The translations under genes and the position numbers were made by a program. A DNA stretch of 64,000 nt, taken from positions 682,001-746,000 of the forward strand of contig NZ_VFMR01000001.1 in assembly GCF_006715145.1 (NCBI RefSeq), read 5' to 3'. Origin of the DNA: Microbacterium sp. SLBN-146. GTDB taxonomy: Bacteria > Actinomycetota > Actinomycetes > Actinomycetales > Microbacteriaceae. The notes under the pieces were generated by a model. That model worked only from the letters and a program-made list of their open reading frames with translations, did not search any database and was not told the DNA's origin. Of this stretch, positions 56,650-64,000 are shown piece after piece; within the stretch, counting starts at the first letter, position 1, and each line of letters begins with the position of its first letter.

Positions 56650-57440
56650 GCGGGACCGCCCGCGTGGGGCGCGGCTCGCCTGCCTGGGGCGCTGCCCCTG
56701 GCTGGCTGGGGCGCACTCCGCCCCCGTGGGGCGCGACTTGTCTGCGCAGGGCCGCCCGCCTGGCTGCGGCGCACTCCGCCTGCGCGGGGCGCACTCCACC
56801 TGAGCGGGGCGCGACATGTGCGCCACACGGGACAAACCACGCCCCGCAGCACGAACCACGCCCCAAGCGCGCGAGCCGTCCGCCCGGCTGGGGCGCACTC
56901 CGCCCGCTTAGGGCGCGACTCGCCTGCGCGGGGCCGCTCCCCTGGCTGGGGCCGCTCCCCTGGCTGGGGCGCACTCCGTCTGCGCGGGGCGCACTCCGCC
57001 TGGCTGGGGCGCGACATGTGCGCCCCACGGGACGAACCGCGCCCCGCAGGCCAAACCGCGCCCCAACTGCGCGCGTCGTCGGCCTGGCTGGGGGGGCTCC
57101 GCCTGCGTAGGCCCCACTCCGCCCGCTCGGGGCGCGATTCGACTGCGCGGGGCGCACTGCACCTGCGCGGGGCGCGACAGATGCGCCCCACGGGACGAAC
57201 CGCGCCCCGTAGGACGTACCACGCCCCAAGCGCGCGAGCCGCCGGCCTGGCCGGGGCGCACTCCACCCCCGCGGGGCGCACTCCACCCGCGCGGGGCGCA
57301 CTCCGCGCCCGTGGGGCGCGACATGTGCGCCCCACGGGACGAACCACGCCCCACCGGGACGAACCACGCCCCACCCGACGAACCACGCCCCGCCGCACAA
57401 CCCACGCCCCGCGGGACGGACCACGCCCCAGCCGCGTGAG
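56650..57440. repeat. ~800-bp GC-rich degenerate repeat array
   Basis: This stretch holds no credible gene. It is built from many copies of GGGGCGCACTCCGCC (left-hand units) and GACGAACCACGCCCC (right-hand units), arranged in four cycles around a palindrome with arms GGGGCGC and GCGCCCC flanking GACATGT. Palindrome centres lie at 56806-56826, 57006-57026, 57169-57189 and 57313-57333. AAGCGCGCGAGCCG recurs after the right-hand units. All six frames are largely open, which is a composition effect. It separates the start of the SDR operon from the end of the ykoC gene. Confidence 0.9.
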
Positions 57441-57463
57441 CCGTCCGCCGTGGCGACCCGCCG

Positions 57464-58252
57464 TCAGGACGGGCCGAGGATGAAGTTCCAGGTTCCGGCG
57501 ACGACGGATGCCGCGACGGCGAGGCCCGCGATGCCCGCTCCGATCGCGATCAGAGCCCACTCCCGCGCCCCGAAGCGCGATTCGCGCGCCCACGTGCGAG
57601 CGACGGGAGCGCCGAACCCGCGTGCTTCCATCGCCGTGGCGAGCTTGGCTCCGCGACGGATCGAGAGGACGAGCAGCGCGAACGCCATACCGAGGAAGCG
57701 GCGGAGGCGCCCCCGGTCGGCGACGCCGCGAGCGCGCCGGGCGAGCTCCAGCGCCCGCCAATCGTCGAGGAACAGCCCGATCATGCGGAGCCCCGCGAGC
57801 GCGCCGAGGACGAAGCGCGCGGGCAGACGCAGGATCTGGCCGAGCCCATCGGCGAGGTCGGTCGGGTCGACCGTGACGAAGAGGACGACCGAGGGGAGCG
57901 CGATCGCGAGGACCCGCAACAGCGTCGCGACGGCGAGCTCGAGAGAGCCCTCGCTGATCCGCACGACGAACCACTCGACGTAGACCGTGCCGCTCGACTG
58001 ACCGTAGAGCGCGATCGTGAGCGCCGTCAGGGGAGCGGCGAGCCAGACGGGCCACGTCCGCACCCAGAACTCCCGCCACCGCAAGCCGGCGAACGGCAGC
58101 AGCAGGCACTCCAGCAGAAGGGCGACGGCAGCGGACACCCAGTCGAGCGTGAAGACGAGCGGGATCGCGATGAGCGCGCTCGCGCCGAGCTTCGCGACGG
58201 GGTTGATCCGCGCCACGGCACCGGTGCGCGCGGTCGCGTCGAGGAGGGTCAC
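57464..58252 (-). CDS. ykoC: ECF transporter transmembrane (T) component, YkoC-like
   Basis: A 262-residue membrane coupling protein from GTG 58252, inside the stop of the ATPase gene. Helices include LGASALIAIPLVFTLDWVSA, AAVALLLECLLLPFAGL and LLRVLAIALPSVVLFVTVDP; the coupling motif near the C-terminal cytoplasmic loop reads ELARRARGVADRGR followed by AMEARGFG, matching the A-R-G motifs that touch the ATPase. Works with the ATPase and S component in uptake of a thiamine precursor. Confidence 0.9.
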   Translation of the reverse strand: MTLLDATARTGAVARINPVAKLGASALIAIPLVFTLDWVSAAVALLLECLLLPFAGLRWREFWVRTWPVWLAAPLTALTIALYGQSSGTVYVEWFVVRISEGSLELAVATLLRVLAIALPSVVLFVTVDPTDLADGLGQILRLPARFVLGALAGLRMIGLFLDDWRALELARRARGVADRGRLRRFLGMAFALLVLSIRRGAKLATAMEARGFGAPVARTWARESRFGAREWALIAIGAGIAGLAVAASVVAGTWNFILGPS

Positions 58253-59709
58253 GTCCCGGCCCCCGGCATCCGGAACTCGTCGGCGTGCAAGGCTGTCACG
58301 ACATCGCGGTCGTGCGTGATCGCGACGATCGCCGACCCGTCGTCGCGGAGGCGCGCGAGGATCGCGACGAGCTCCGCCCACGTGCGCGCGTCCTGCCCGA
58401 ACGTCGGTTCGTCGAGGACGAGGACGCGCGGCGCCGTCGCGAGGGCGGCCGCGACCGTCAAGCGCCGCTTCTCACCCCCGGAGAGCGTGTACGGGTTGGC
58501 GCGCGCGAGCCTGTCCAAGCGCAGCCGCACGAGGAGCTCGTCGACCCGGCGCTCGATCTCGGGCTCGTCGAGACCCAGGGCACGGGGTCCGACCTCGAGC
58601 TCACCGCGCACCGTTCGCCCGAGCAGCTGATGCTCGGGGTCTTGGAAGACCGTGCCGATGCGCGTCAGGAGCTGCCGCGACGTCCAGCGGATGGGTGTGT
58701 GTCCGGCTCCCGCGGCCAGCTCCTCACTCGCCTCGATCGTGCCGCCGGCGGGGGCTGCGAGCCCCGCGAGGGCGAGCCCGAGCGTCGACTTGCCCGCACC
58801 GTTCGGTCCCGTGAGCGCGAGGGCGGCTCCGGCCCGCACGTCGAGATCGATCCCCGCCGCGACGGGTGAGCCCTTGACGCGCGCGACGGCGAGATCGCGT
58901 GTGGAGAGGAGGGTCGCCCCCGGCGGTGACGACGGTGGTGACGGATGCCGCGGCGGAACCCCCGGGACCCACACGCCGCCCGCCGCGAGCTCGGCGCCCC
59001 GATACCGCAGCACGGCGTCGGGAGAGCCGTCGGCGAGGACACCGCCCTCTCCGAGCACGATGACGCGTGTCACGAGAGGGAGCCACACCTCGACGCGGTG
59101 CTCGACGACGACGAGGGTCGTGCCGTACGCATCGAGCATCGCCGCGACGGCCGCACGCACCTCCGCGACGCCGTCGGGGTCGAGGTTGGCGGTGGGCTCG
59201 TCGAGCAGCACGAGTCCCGGGCGCATCGCGATCGCGCCGGCGAGCGCGAGCCGCTGCTTCTGTCCGCCCGAGAGCGCCTTGGTCGGGCGATCGAGGGGCA
59301 CATCGAGGCCGACGCGGTCGAGGGCCTCTCCCACGCGGGGCCAGATCTCCTCGCGCGGGACGCCGAGGTTCTCGCATCCGAAGGCGACGTCGTCTCCGAC
59401 GCGAGCGAGGATGACCTGCGAGTCGGGATCCTGCAGCACGAGACCCGACAGCCCCCGACGGGATGCCGCGACGGCGCCGTCCACGAGGAGTTCCCCCTCG
59501 GACTCGCCCTCCTCGTCGCCGCCGAGCACGCCCGCGAGTCCGTGGAGGAGCGTCGACTTCCCCGAGCCGGACGCCCCGAGCAGGAGCACCCGCTCGCCCG
59601 GCGCGATCCGGAACGACACGTCGCGCACGGCCCATGCCTCGCGCGAGGCGTGCCGCCAGCCCCACCCGGACGCCTCGACGGCCGCGGGACGCGGGGACGC
59701 AATCGACAC
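58249..59709 (-). CDS. ykoD: ECF transporter double ATPase, YkoD-like
   Basis: A 486-residue protein with two ABC domains. First: Walker A LLGASGSGKSTLLHG, signature LSGGQKQRLALAGA, Walker B LVLLDEPTANLDPD. Second: LTGPNGAGKSTLGLALAG, signature LSGGEKRRLTVAAA, Walker B LVLDEPTFGQDA. Both domains appear functional. GTG 59709 begins four bases after the YkoE stop. It powers the thiamine-precursor uptake system. Confidence 0.94.
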   Translation of the reverse strand: MSIASPRPAAVEASGWGWRHASREAWAVRDVSFRIAPGERVLLLGASGSGKSTLLHGLAGVLGGDEEGESEGELLVDGAVAASRRGLSGLVLQDPDSQVILARVGDDVAFGCENLGVPREEIWPRVGEALDRVGLDVPLDRPTKALSGGQKQRLALAGAIAMRPGLVLLDEPTANLDPDGVAEVRAAVAAMLDAYGTTLVVVEHRVEVWLPLVTRVIVLGEGGVLADGSPDAVLRYRGAELAAGGVWVPGVPPRHPSPPSSPPGATLLSTRDLAVARVKGSPVAAGIDLDVRAGAALALTGPNGAGKSTLGLALAGLAAPAGGTIEASEELAAGAGHTPIRWTSRQLLTRIGTVFQDPEHQLLGRTVRGELEVGPRALGLDEPEIERRVDELLVRLRLDRLARANPYTLSGGEKRRLTVAAALATAPRVLVLDEPTFGQDARTWAELVAILARLRDDGSAIVAITHDRDVVTALHADEFRMPGAGT

Positions 59710-59713
59710 GCGG

Positions 59714-60340
59714 CTAGACGCGCGCTCGGGCCTCACGGCCCGATGCGAAGCGGTCGAGCGCCCCCGTCGCCGCGAGACCGCGCGCGAGCACCCACGAGAG
59801 AGCACCGGCGATGACGGCCCCCGAGAGGATCGTGCTCGCGAGGTAGATGACGACGAAGGTCGCGTCGGCGCCCGCGAACCAGAGGATGAGGTTGTTGATG
59901 CCCCCGAAGAGAGCGGCACCCGCGCCCGCGAGGATCGCGACGGGCAGCGACCACCGGCGGTAGAAGAAGAGGAGGAAGATCACCTCGGCGCCGAGGCCTT
60001 GTACGAGGCCCGCTTCGATCGTGAGGAAGCCGCCCCACGTGTTGCCGACGAGCGCGGACACGACAGCCGCGAGGGTCTCGGTGTAGATCGCGGCACCGGG
60101 CTTGCGGATGATGAGGGCGCCGAGCACCCCGGCGAAGAGCCACGGCCCGTCGAGGAGCCCCTGGAGTCCTGGGGCGAGCGGCTCGAGCAGGGTCTTGGGC
60201 CCGAGGTATCCGATGTTCCACAGCAGGAAGATGAGGCCGGACGCGACACCGATGACGCTGGCGACGACGATGTCGACGATCCTCCAGCGGAAGGTTCCGA
60301 CGCGCTTCTTCGTGGCGGATGCGGGCGTGGACGTGTGCAT
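59714..60340 (-). CDS. ykoE: ECF transporter substrate-binding (S) component, YkoE family
   Basis: A 208-residue membrane protein with about six helices: IVDIVVASVIGVASGLIFLL, WLFAGVLGALIIRKPGAAIY, VVSALVGNTWGGFLTIEAGL and VQGLGAEVIFLLFFYRRW. The RKPGAA and QGLGAE motifs are typical of YkoE, which binds the thiamine precursor HMP. ATG 60340 with GGAGGAG six bases upstream. The TPP riboswitch in the leader confirms thiamine-linked uptake. Confidence 0.93.
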   Translation of the reverse strand: MHTSTPASATKKRVGTFRWRIVDIVVASVIGVASGLIFLLWNIGYLGPKTLLEPLAPGLQGLLDGPWLFAGVLGALIIRKPGAAIYTETLAAVVSALVGNTWGGFLTIEAGLVQGLGAEVIFLLFFYRRWSLPVAILAGAGAALFGGINNLILWFAGADATFVVIYLASTILSGAVIAGALSWVLARGLAATGALDRFASGREARARV

Positions 60341-60350
60341 CTGATGCTCC

Positions 60351-60435
60351 TCCCTGCGCCGGCATGATCCGGATCAGGTTCGACGGTCGAAGCGTGGATC
60401 GCTTCCTCTCAGCCCGGCTCACCGGACTCCCGTGG
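60351..60435 (-). promoter_or_regulatory. TPP riboswitch (THI element) of ykoEDC
   Basis: Read on the minus strand, the leader contains the conserved blocks CCGGGCTGAGAGG, GAACCTGATCCGG and ATGCCGGCGCAGGGA in the right order, preceded by CCACGGGAGTCCGGTGAG. These are the TPP-binding core. The ykoE ribosome site GGAGGAG (60353-60347) overlaps the 3' edge of the aptamer, so control is probably at translation initiation: bound TPP hides the site. Confidence 0.95.
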
Positions 60436-60482
60436 TTGTGGCGTTGAGTATAACGCGGCGACCGGCGTTGTACCGTAGGCGA

Positions 60483-61943
60483 ATGGTCCCCGACGATCCC
60501 CCGGAGCTCACGCGCCGCGCACTGCGGGACGGGACCGACGGTGCATCCGGAACGACCCTCACGCGCGACGATCCTCCTGCCGGTGCCGTGCCGAGCACCA
60601 CCACGATGACGCTCGCCGAACCGGCATCCGCGCACGTCGCGCTCACGTGGGTCGACGACACCCGCGTCGCCCCACGCCCGGCGGCCCAGCCCGACGCGAA
60701 CTCGACGCCCGACCTCATCGGACGACCCCCGCGCCGGTCGCCCTTCCGGGCCGCCGTCGTCGTGCCCTTCTCGCTCGTCGCGCTCGTCCTCGGGGCTTAT
60801 GCGGCGACGACTCTCCTATGGCCGCTGCACTCCGTGCCGCCCACCGTCGAGGCCGTCGGACTCCAGCCCGCGGTCGCCCCCGCCGCCGCACCGGCGTGGC
60901 CGGGTGTCGGCAGCGCGGGCGTCGAAGTCGTGGGCATCGGATCCCTCGCCTCGTCGCCCGACGCCGCGAGCATCGCGAGCATCACGAAGGTCGTCACGGC
61001 ACTCGTCGTGCTCGAGGAGATGCCGCTGGATGTCGGCGAGCAGGGGCCCGAATTCCGCTTCACATCCGCCGACCGCTCGGCCTACTGGCGCTACCGGGGC
61101 AATGGCGAATCCGCCTTGGACGTCCCCGTCGGGGGATCCCTCACGCAGTACCAGATGCTCGAGGGGATGCTCGTGGGCTCAGCCAACAACTACGCCGACC
61201 GCCTCGCGACGACCCTCTGGCCGACCGATGCCGTCTTCGCGGCGGCAGCCAACTCGTGGCTGCAGACCCACGGCGTCGCCGGTGTGACCGTCGCCGAGCC
61301 GACCGGGTTGGACGCCCGCAACGTCGCGACGCCCGAGGCCCTCCTCGTGCTCGCCGAGAAGGCGCTCGCGAATCCCGTCATCGCGGAGATCGTCCGCAAG
61401 CCCTCTGTGGAGCTTCCCGGAGTCGGGGTCGTCGAGAACACGAACGGCCTCCTCGCCGATCCCGGTGCGCTCGGCATCAAGACGGGCACGCTCGACTCGT
61501 GGAACCTCCTCGCGGCGAAGGATGCTGTGATCGGCGATGTGACCGTGCGGCTCTACGCGTCGGTGCTCGGCCAGCCGGGGAGCGAAGAGCGACTCGCGGC
61601 GACGCGCGCGCTGTTCGCTCAGCTCGAGGCGGAGTTGCAGCCGCAGACGGCGATCCCGGCGGGAACGATGGTGGGGCGTGTCACGACGGCCTGGGGCGAC
61701 GACGTCCCGATCGACACCGCCGCCGACGCCTCCGTCATCCTCTGGAACGGCGGGACGGCGACGACGGCTCCCGAGTTCACCCTGGGGGATGCTCGTGCAG
61801 CGGGCGCCGAGGTCGGGTCGCTCGTCGTGACCGGCCCTCTCAATGGCGCGACGGTGGCGCTCGAGCTCGACGGCGAGATCACGGAACCCAGTCCGTGGTG
61901 GCGGATGACGCACCCCCTCGAACTCTGGGGCCTCACCGACTGA
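60483..61943 (+). CDS. D-alanyl-D-alanine carboxypeptidase (penicillin-binding protein, class C-like)
   Basis: A 486-residue peptidoglycan D,D-peptidase. A long Pro/Ala/Thr-rich cytoplasmic tail (1-85) precedes one membrane helix (about 88-112, FRAAVVVPFSLVALVLGAYA). The extracellular serine-peptidase domain has S166-I-T-K169 (ASITKVVT), S233-A-N235 (GSANNYADR) and K333-T-G335 (IKTGTLDSW), all three active-site motifs. The C-terminal 110 residues form a small beta domain. ATG 60483 is used because an upstream start would lie in the riboswitch region. Divergent from ykoE. Confidence 0.92.
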   Translation: MVPDDPPELTRRALRDGTDGASGTTLTRDDPPAGAVPSTTTMTLAEPASAHVALTWVDDTRVAPRPAAQPDANSTPDLIGRPPRRSPFRAAVVVPFSLVALVLGAYAATTLLWPLHSVPPTVEAVGLQPAVAPAAAPAWPGVGSAGVEVVGIGSLASSPDAASIASITKVVTALVVLEEMPLDVGEQGPEFRFTSADRSAYWRYRGNGESALDVPVGGSLTQYQMLEGMLVGSANNYADRLATTLWPTDAVFAAAANSWLQTHGVAGVTVAEPTGLDARNVATPEALLVLAEKALANPVIAEIVRKPSVELPGVGVVENTNGLLADPGALGIKTGTLDSWNLLAAKDAVIGDVTVRLYASVLGQPGSEERLAATRALFAQLEAELQPQTAIPAGTMVGRVTTAWGDDVPIDTAADASVILWNGGTATTAPEFTLGDARAAGAEVGSLVVTGPLNGATVALELDGEITEPSPWWRMTHPLELWGLTD

Positions 61944-61988
61944 CCCCTCCCAGCGGGGGCGGCGCTCCGCAGGGAACGCGCCGGGTGG

Positions 61989-62918
61989 TCAGGCGAAGCG
62001 GATGGTCTGCTGCAGGCGCGTGCGGACGTCGAAGACCTCGTTGCCGCCGATCGACCGCGTTCCCGTGATTCCTCGGCGCAGGACCGTCGACAGCGCACTG
62101 CGCGAGACGACGGCGACCTGCGTCCCCTTGACGCGTCCGATCTCGTCGATCGGCTGCTCCACGTCGTCGTCGGGCAGCACCACGATCGCGCCCCCGAACC
62201 GCACTCCCGCCGCGCGCGCCACGACCCGCATCCGCGCGAGCAGCTCGGCGATCGGTGCCCCCGCGACGCCGTCGCCCACGAGTTCGCTCCGCCGCACGCG
62301 GACGGGCCCGCCGAAGTCCTCCGACAGGACCCCGTAGAGGCCGCTCGGACCGAGGACGATGTGGTCGATCTTCGCGTCGGATTCCATTCCCCGCCCGACG
62401 GCGAGCACGTCATGCCAGATCGTGTACCCCATGCCGAGGTCGGCGACGATGCGGGCCGTCGCCTCCTCGGCGAGCGCATCGGCGAGCATCCGCCGGAGTT
62501 CGCGCGGCGCCGTCCGCACGAGCGCGGGGTCGTAGGGGTCGTCGAGCTCGACGCCGCGTCCCACCCACTCGCGCATGAGATCGAGATACCGTTCGCGGCG
62601 CCACCCGCCCGGCTGCCCGTGGGAGCGCGCGCGGGGTCGCGTGTCGGCCGCCGCGCGCGGTGGACGCCACACCGGTGCATCCGGCGAGAACGACGCGGCC
62701 CCGAAGCCGTGCCCGCGGTCGTAGGCGGCGCGGGCGGCCGGCTCGCCGACGAGCTCCCATGCGCGCTGGACCTGGATGAACACCGCCGCATCCCCGCCCG
62801 TGTCGGGGTGGGTCTGCCGCAGCCGGAGCCGGTACGCGCGTCGGAGCGCGTCGTCGTCGGCCGTGGGCTCGACGCCCAGGACGTCGTAGGCGGATGCCGA
62901 GAGGGGACTGTCGAACAT
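61989..62918 (-). CDS. DnaJ-domain / NERD-like fusion protein
   Basis: A 309-residue protein. Residues 1-75 are a J domain (SAYDVLGVEPTADDDALRRA, HPD at 37-39 in RQTHPDTGG, then FIQVQRAWELVGEPAARAAY). After a Pro/Arg linker and a helical stretch, residues from about 185 read AKIDHIVLGPSGLYGVLSED, the start of a NERD (nuclease-related) domain, continuing with VVARAAGVRFGGAIVVLPDD. The NERD metal-site Asp in KIDH is present. It implies a J protein that recruits Hsp70 to a DNA/RNA-related activity. Confidence 0.85.
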   Translation of the reverse strand: MFDSPLSASAYDVLGVEPTADDDALRRAYRLRLRQTHPDTGGDAAVFIQVQRAWELVGEPAARAAYDRGHGFGAASFSPDAPVWRPPRAAADTRPRARSHGQPGGWRRERYLDLMREWVGRGVELDDPYDPALVRTAPRELRRMLADALAEEATARIVADLGMGYTIWHDVLAVGRGMESDAKIDHIVLGPSGLYGVLSEDFGGPVRVRRSELVGDGVAGAPIAELLARMRVVARAAGVRFGGAIVVLPDDDVEQPIDEIGRVKGTQVAVVSRSALSTVLRRGITGTRSIGGNEVFDVRTRLQQTIRFA

Positions 62919-62922
62919 CCCG

Positions 62923-63432
62923 TCACCGCCTCTCGTTGCGGCGCGCGTAGGCTGCGGCGCTGCGACTGGACAGGGCGAGCAGGATCAGGATGTCGAGGCT
63001 CAGCGAGACGAAGGTCGTCTGCAGCGTGATGTCCTGGCCCTGCACCCACCACGCGACGAACGACGTCGCGATGGAGGCGACCGCGAAGAACATCACGATG
63101 ACGCGGGCGATGTTGCTGCCCCGGAAGACGAAGAAGGCGAAGAGCGCATCGAGCACCACGAAGACGGCGCCCACGCCGACGATGATGCCGCGCGTGAGCT
63201 GTTCGACGTCGGAATCGTCGAAGCCGTCGATGGACTCCAGGTCGATCACGACACCGTGCCACCCCAGCGCGATCCCCACGAGCATCACGATGCCGGCGAC
63301 GACGCGCAGCATGACGAGCGCCACTCCCGCGTAGGTCGATGCGGGCCGCTTCATGTCGGGGTCGTAGCCCGTCGGCCGCAGCAGTCGCGTGGGGGGTTCG
63401 TAGGCGGGCCGCTTCTCGGGTGTCCTGCTCAT
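62923..63432 (-). CDS. small multi-pass membrane protein
   Basis: A 169-residue protein from ATG 63432 with a basic/Pro N-terminus (RTPEKRPAYEPPTRLLRPTG) and four helices: GVALVMLRVVAGIVMLVGIA, IIVGVGAVFVVLDALFAFFV, IARVIVMFFAVASIATSFVA and FVSLSLDILILLALSSRS. No family named. Its stop is four bases ahead of the DnaJ-NERD start, and its own start overlaps the stop of the LssY_C gene, so three genes are in one unit. Confidence 0.8.
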   Translation of the reverse strand: MSRTPEKRPAYEPPTRLLRPTGYDPDMKRPASTYAGVALVMLRVVAGIVMLVGIALGWHGVVIDLESIDGFDDSDVEQLTRGIIVGVGAVFVVLDALFAFFVFRGSNIARVIVMFFAVASIATSFVAWWVQGQDITLQTTFVSLSLDILILLALSSRSAAAYARRNERR

Positions 63433-64000
63433 GTGGATGCCACTTCCTCTAGCGCCCGCACATCGATGATCGGCAGATCGCCGTCGGTGCGGATCGAGTC
63501 GCCCCCGCCGTTTCGCGCGTGATAGCCCGTGGAGAAGTCCTTGATGACGTCGACGGCGACACGGGGATCGGCGGCCGTCACCGTCGCGACGATGTGGTCG
63601 CGCTCGACGTCGGTGTTCGCGTCGATGCGGTGGGTGACCTGGAGCGTGAAGAGGGACAGCCCCACGCTCGTGTCGAAAGTGCCGGCCGCGAGCCAGTCCA
63701 CGCGGCGCCCACCGGGGAGCAGCCAATCGTCGGGGCACTTCCAGAACCGGACGTGGTGGCGTTGGGCGGGGTTCCCGTCGACCTCCTGCTGATAGGCGAA
63801 GTCCTGCTGCCGACCGAAGAGGAAGAGAGGGCTGACGGGGGCTTCGTGGTAGCTGCGGCGGCGGAGGGTCGACGTCACGATGCGCCACGACGACGCGAGC
63901 GTCACGGGATCGGCCTTCGTCCATCCGGCGGCCTGGAGTGCCCGCTCGATCTGGTCTCCCGTCCCCTGGAAGGCAAGATTCACGGGGTCGCCCAGCAGGC
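63429..64000 (-). CDS. LssY C-terminal domain protein (5' end outside window)
   Basis: The frame is open to the window edge (upstream of GTG 63983 it reads LLGDP without a stop), so the first residues are outside. Visible: NLAFQGTGDQIERALQAAGW, ASSWRIVTSTLRRRSYHEAP, SPLFLFGRQQDFAYQQEVDG, RHHVRFWKCPDD and VGLSLFTLQVTHRIDANTDV. This is the pattern of the LssY_C domain found in DedA/PAP2-associated membrane proteins; function unknown. ATGA overlap with the downstream membrane-protein gene. Confidence 0.82.
   Translation of the reverse strand, partial: LLGDPVNLAFQGTGDQIERALQAAGWTKADPVTLASSWRIVTSTLRRRSYHEAPVSPLFLFGRQQDFAYQQEVDGNPAQRHHVRFWKCPDDWLLPGGRRVDWLAAGTFDTSVGLSLFTLQVTHRIDANTDVERDHIVATVTAADPRVAVDVIKDFSTGYHARNGGGDSIRTDGDLPIIDVRALEEVAST

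Noticed and set aside
56585..57480. Long open frames on both strands across the repeat array, with WGAHVAP- or RGARHVRPTG-like peptide repeats
   Set aside because: All frames are open at once and the peptides only mirror the DNA repeats; no start/ribosome site or family match. Treated as non-coding repeats.
63429..63983. GTG 63983 as the true start of the LssY_C gene
   Set aside because: The frame continues as LLGDPVNLAF with family-like sequence to the window edge, so the gene is truncated by the window instead.

Overview
The window is high-GC DNA (about 70% G+C by eye, GTG/TTG starts, ATGA/GTGA gene overlaps, actinobacterial gene families). The gene content (DUF222-HNH endonuclease, cofE for coenzyme F420, WXG100-like proteins, prp operon, ykoEDC) and the very frequent nonamer GCGGCATCC/GGATGCCGC suggest a Microbacteriaceae member such as Microbacterium. 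This is an inference; no rRNA or tRNA gene is present to confirm it.

Layout. 1-755: 3' part of cofE. 756-6812: an accessory island holding a TcmP / DUF5131 three-Cys-motif / membrane-protein cassette, a tyrosine-integrase relic, a membrane protein and a broken HEPN-like gene. 6813-9636: a LiaRS-like two-component operon ending in a DUF4097 protein. 9716-13253: etfB, etfA and a b-type cytochrome, with a divergent marR and a nearby enoyl-CoA hydratase (to 14792). 14936-19150: six tightly coupled genes related to type VII (ESX) secretion substrates. 19360-21416: mmsB and an acyl-CoA dehydrogenase. 21570-27617: a 2015-residue secreted double-GH13 amylase/pullulanase under LacI-type operators, divergent from an SDR gene. 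28563-30466: a DUF222-HNH gene and a small membrane protein. 30626-36522: gntR-prpD-prpB-prpC-thioesterase-thiolase (methylcitrate pathway). 36643-40509: RNase HI, a putative DUF6345/caspase-like pair, a Nudix hydrolase, a TlpA-like thioredoxin lipoprotein and a second lipoprotein. 40610-44363: an M6 metalloprotease and a surface Ig-like protein. 44412-46731: an aldo/keto reductase and rlmN. 46793-53749: a beta-glucoside operon (bglG antiterminator, RAT/terminator switch, EIIBCA, 6-phospho-beta-glucosidase) followed by two HAD phosphatases around a LysE exporter. 53992-56497: SDR / enoyl-CoA hydratase-isomerase / SDR. 56650-57440: a large GC-rich repeat array. 57464-60340: ykoEDC thiamine-precursor ECF transporter under a TPP riboswitch. 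60483-64000: a D,D-peptidase, a DnaJ-NERD fusion, a membrane protein and a partial LssY_C gene.

How the genes fit together. Acyl-CoA and branched-chain catabolism dominates: ETF with a cytochrome partner, acyl-CoA dehydrogenase, 3-hydroxyisobutyrate dehydrogenase, hydratases, thiolase and the methylcitrate cycle. The perfect 8-bp palindrome TGTATACA occurs in both the etf/marR and prp control regions, which suggests shared control. A second theme is saccharide use: starch outside the cell through the double amylase, and beta-glucosides through the PTS.

The candidates that best merit attention as poorly described systems are the TcmP/DUF5131/membrane cassette, the orphan ESX-substrate operon, the split DUF6345-like pair and the repeat array at 56.6-57.4 kb.
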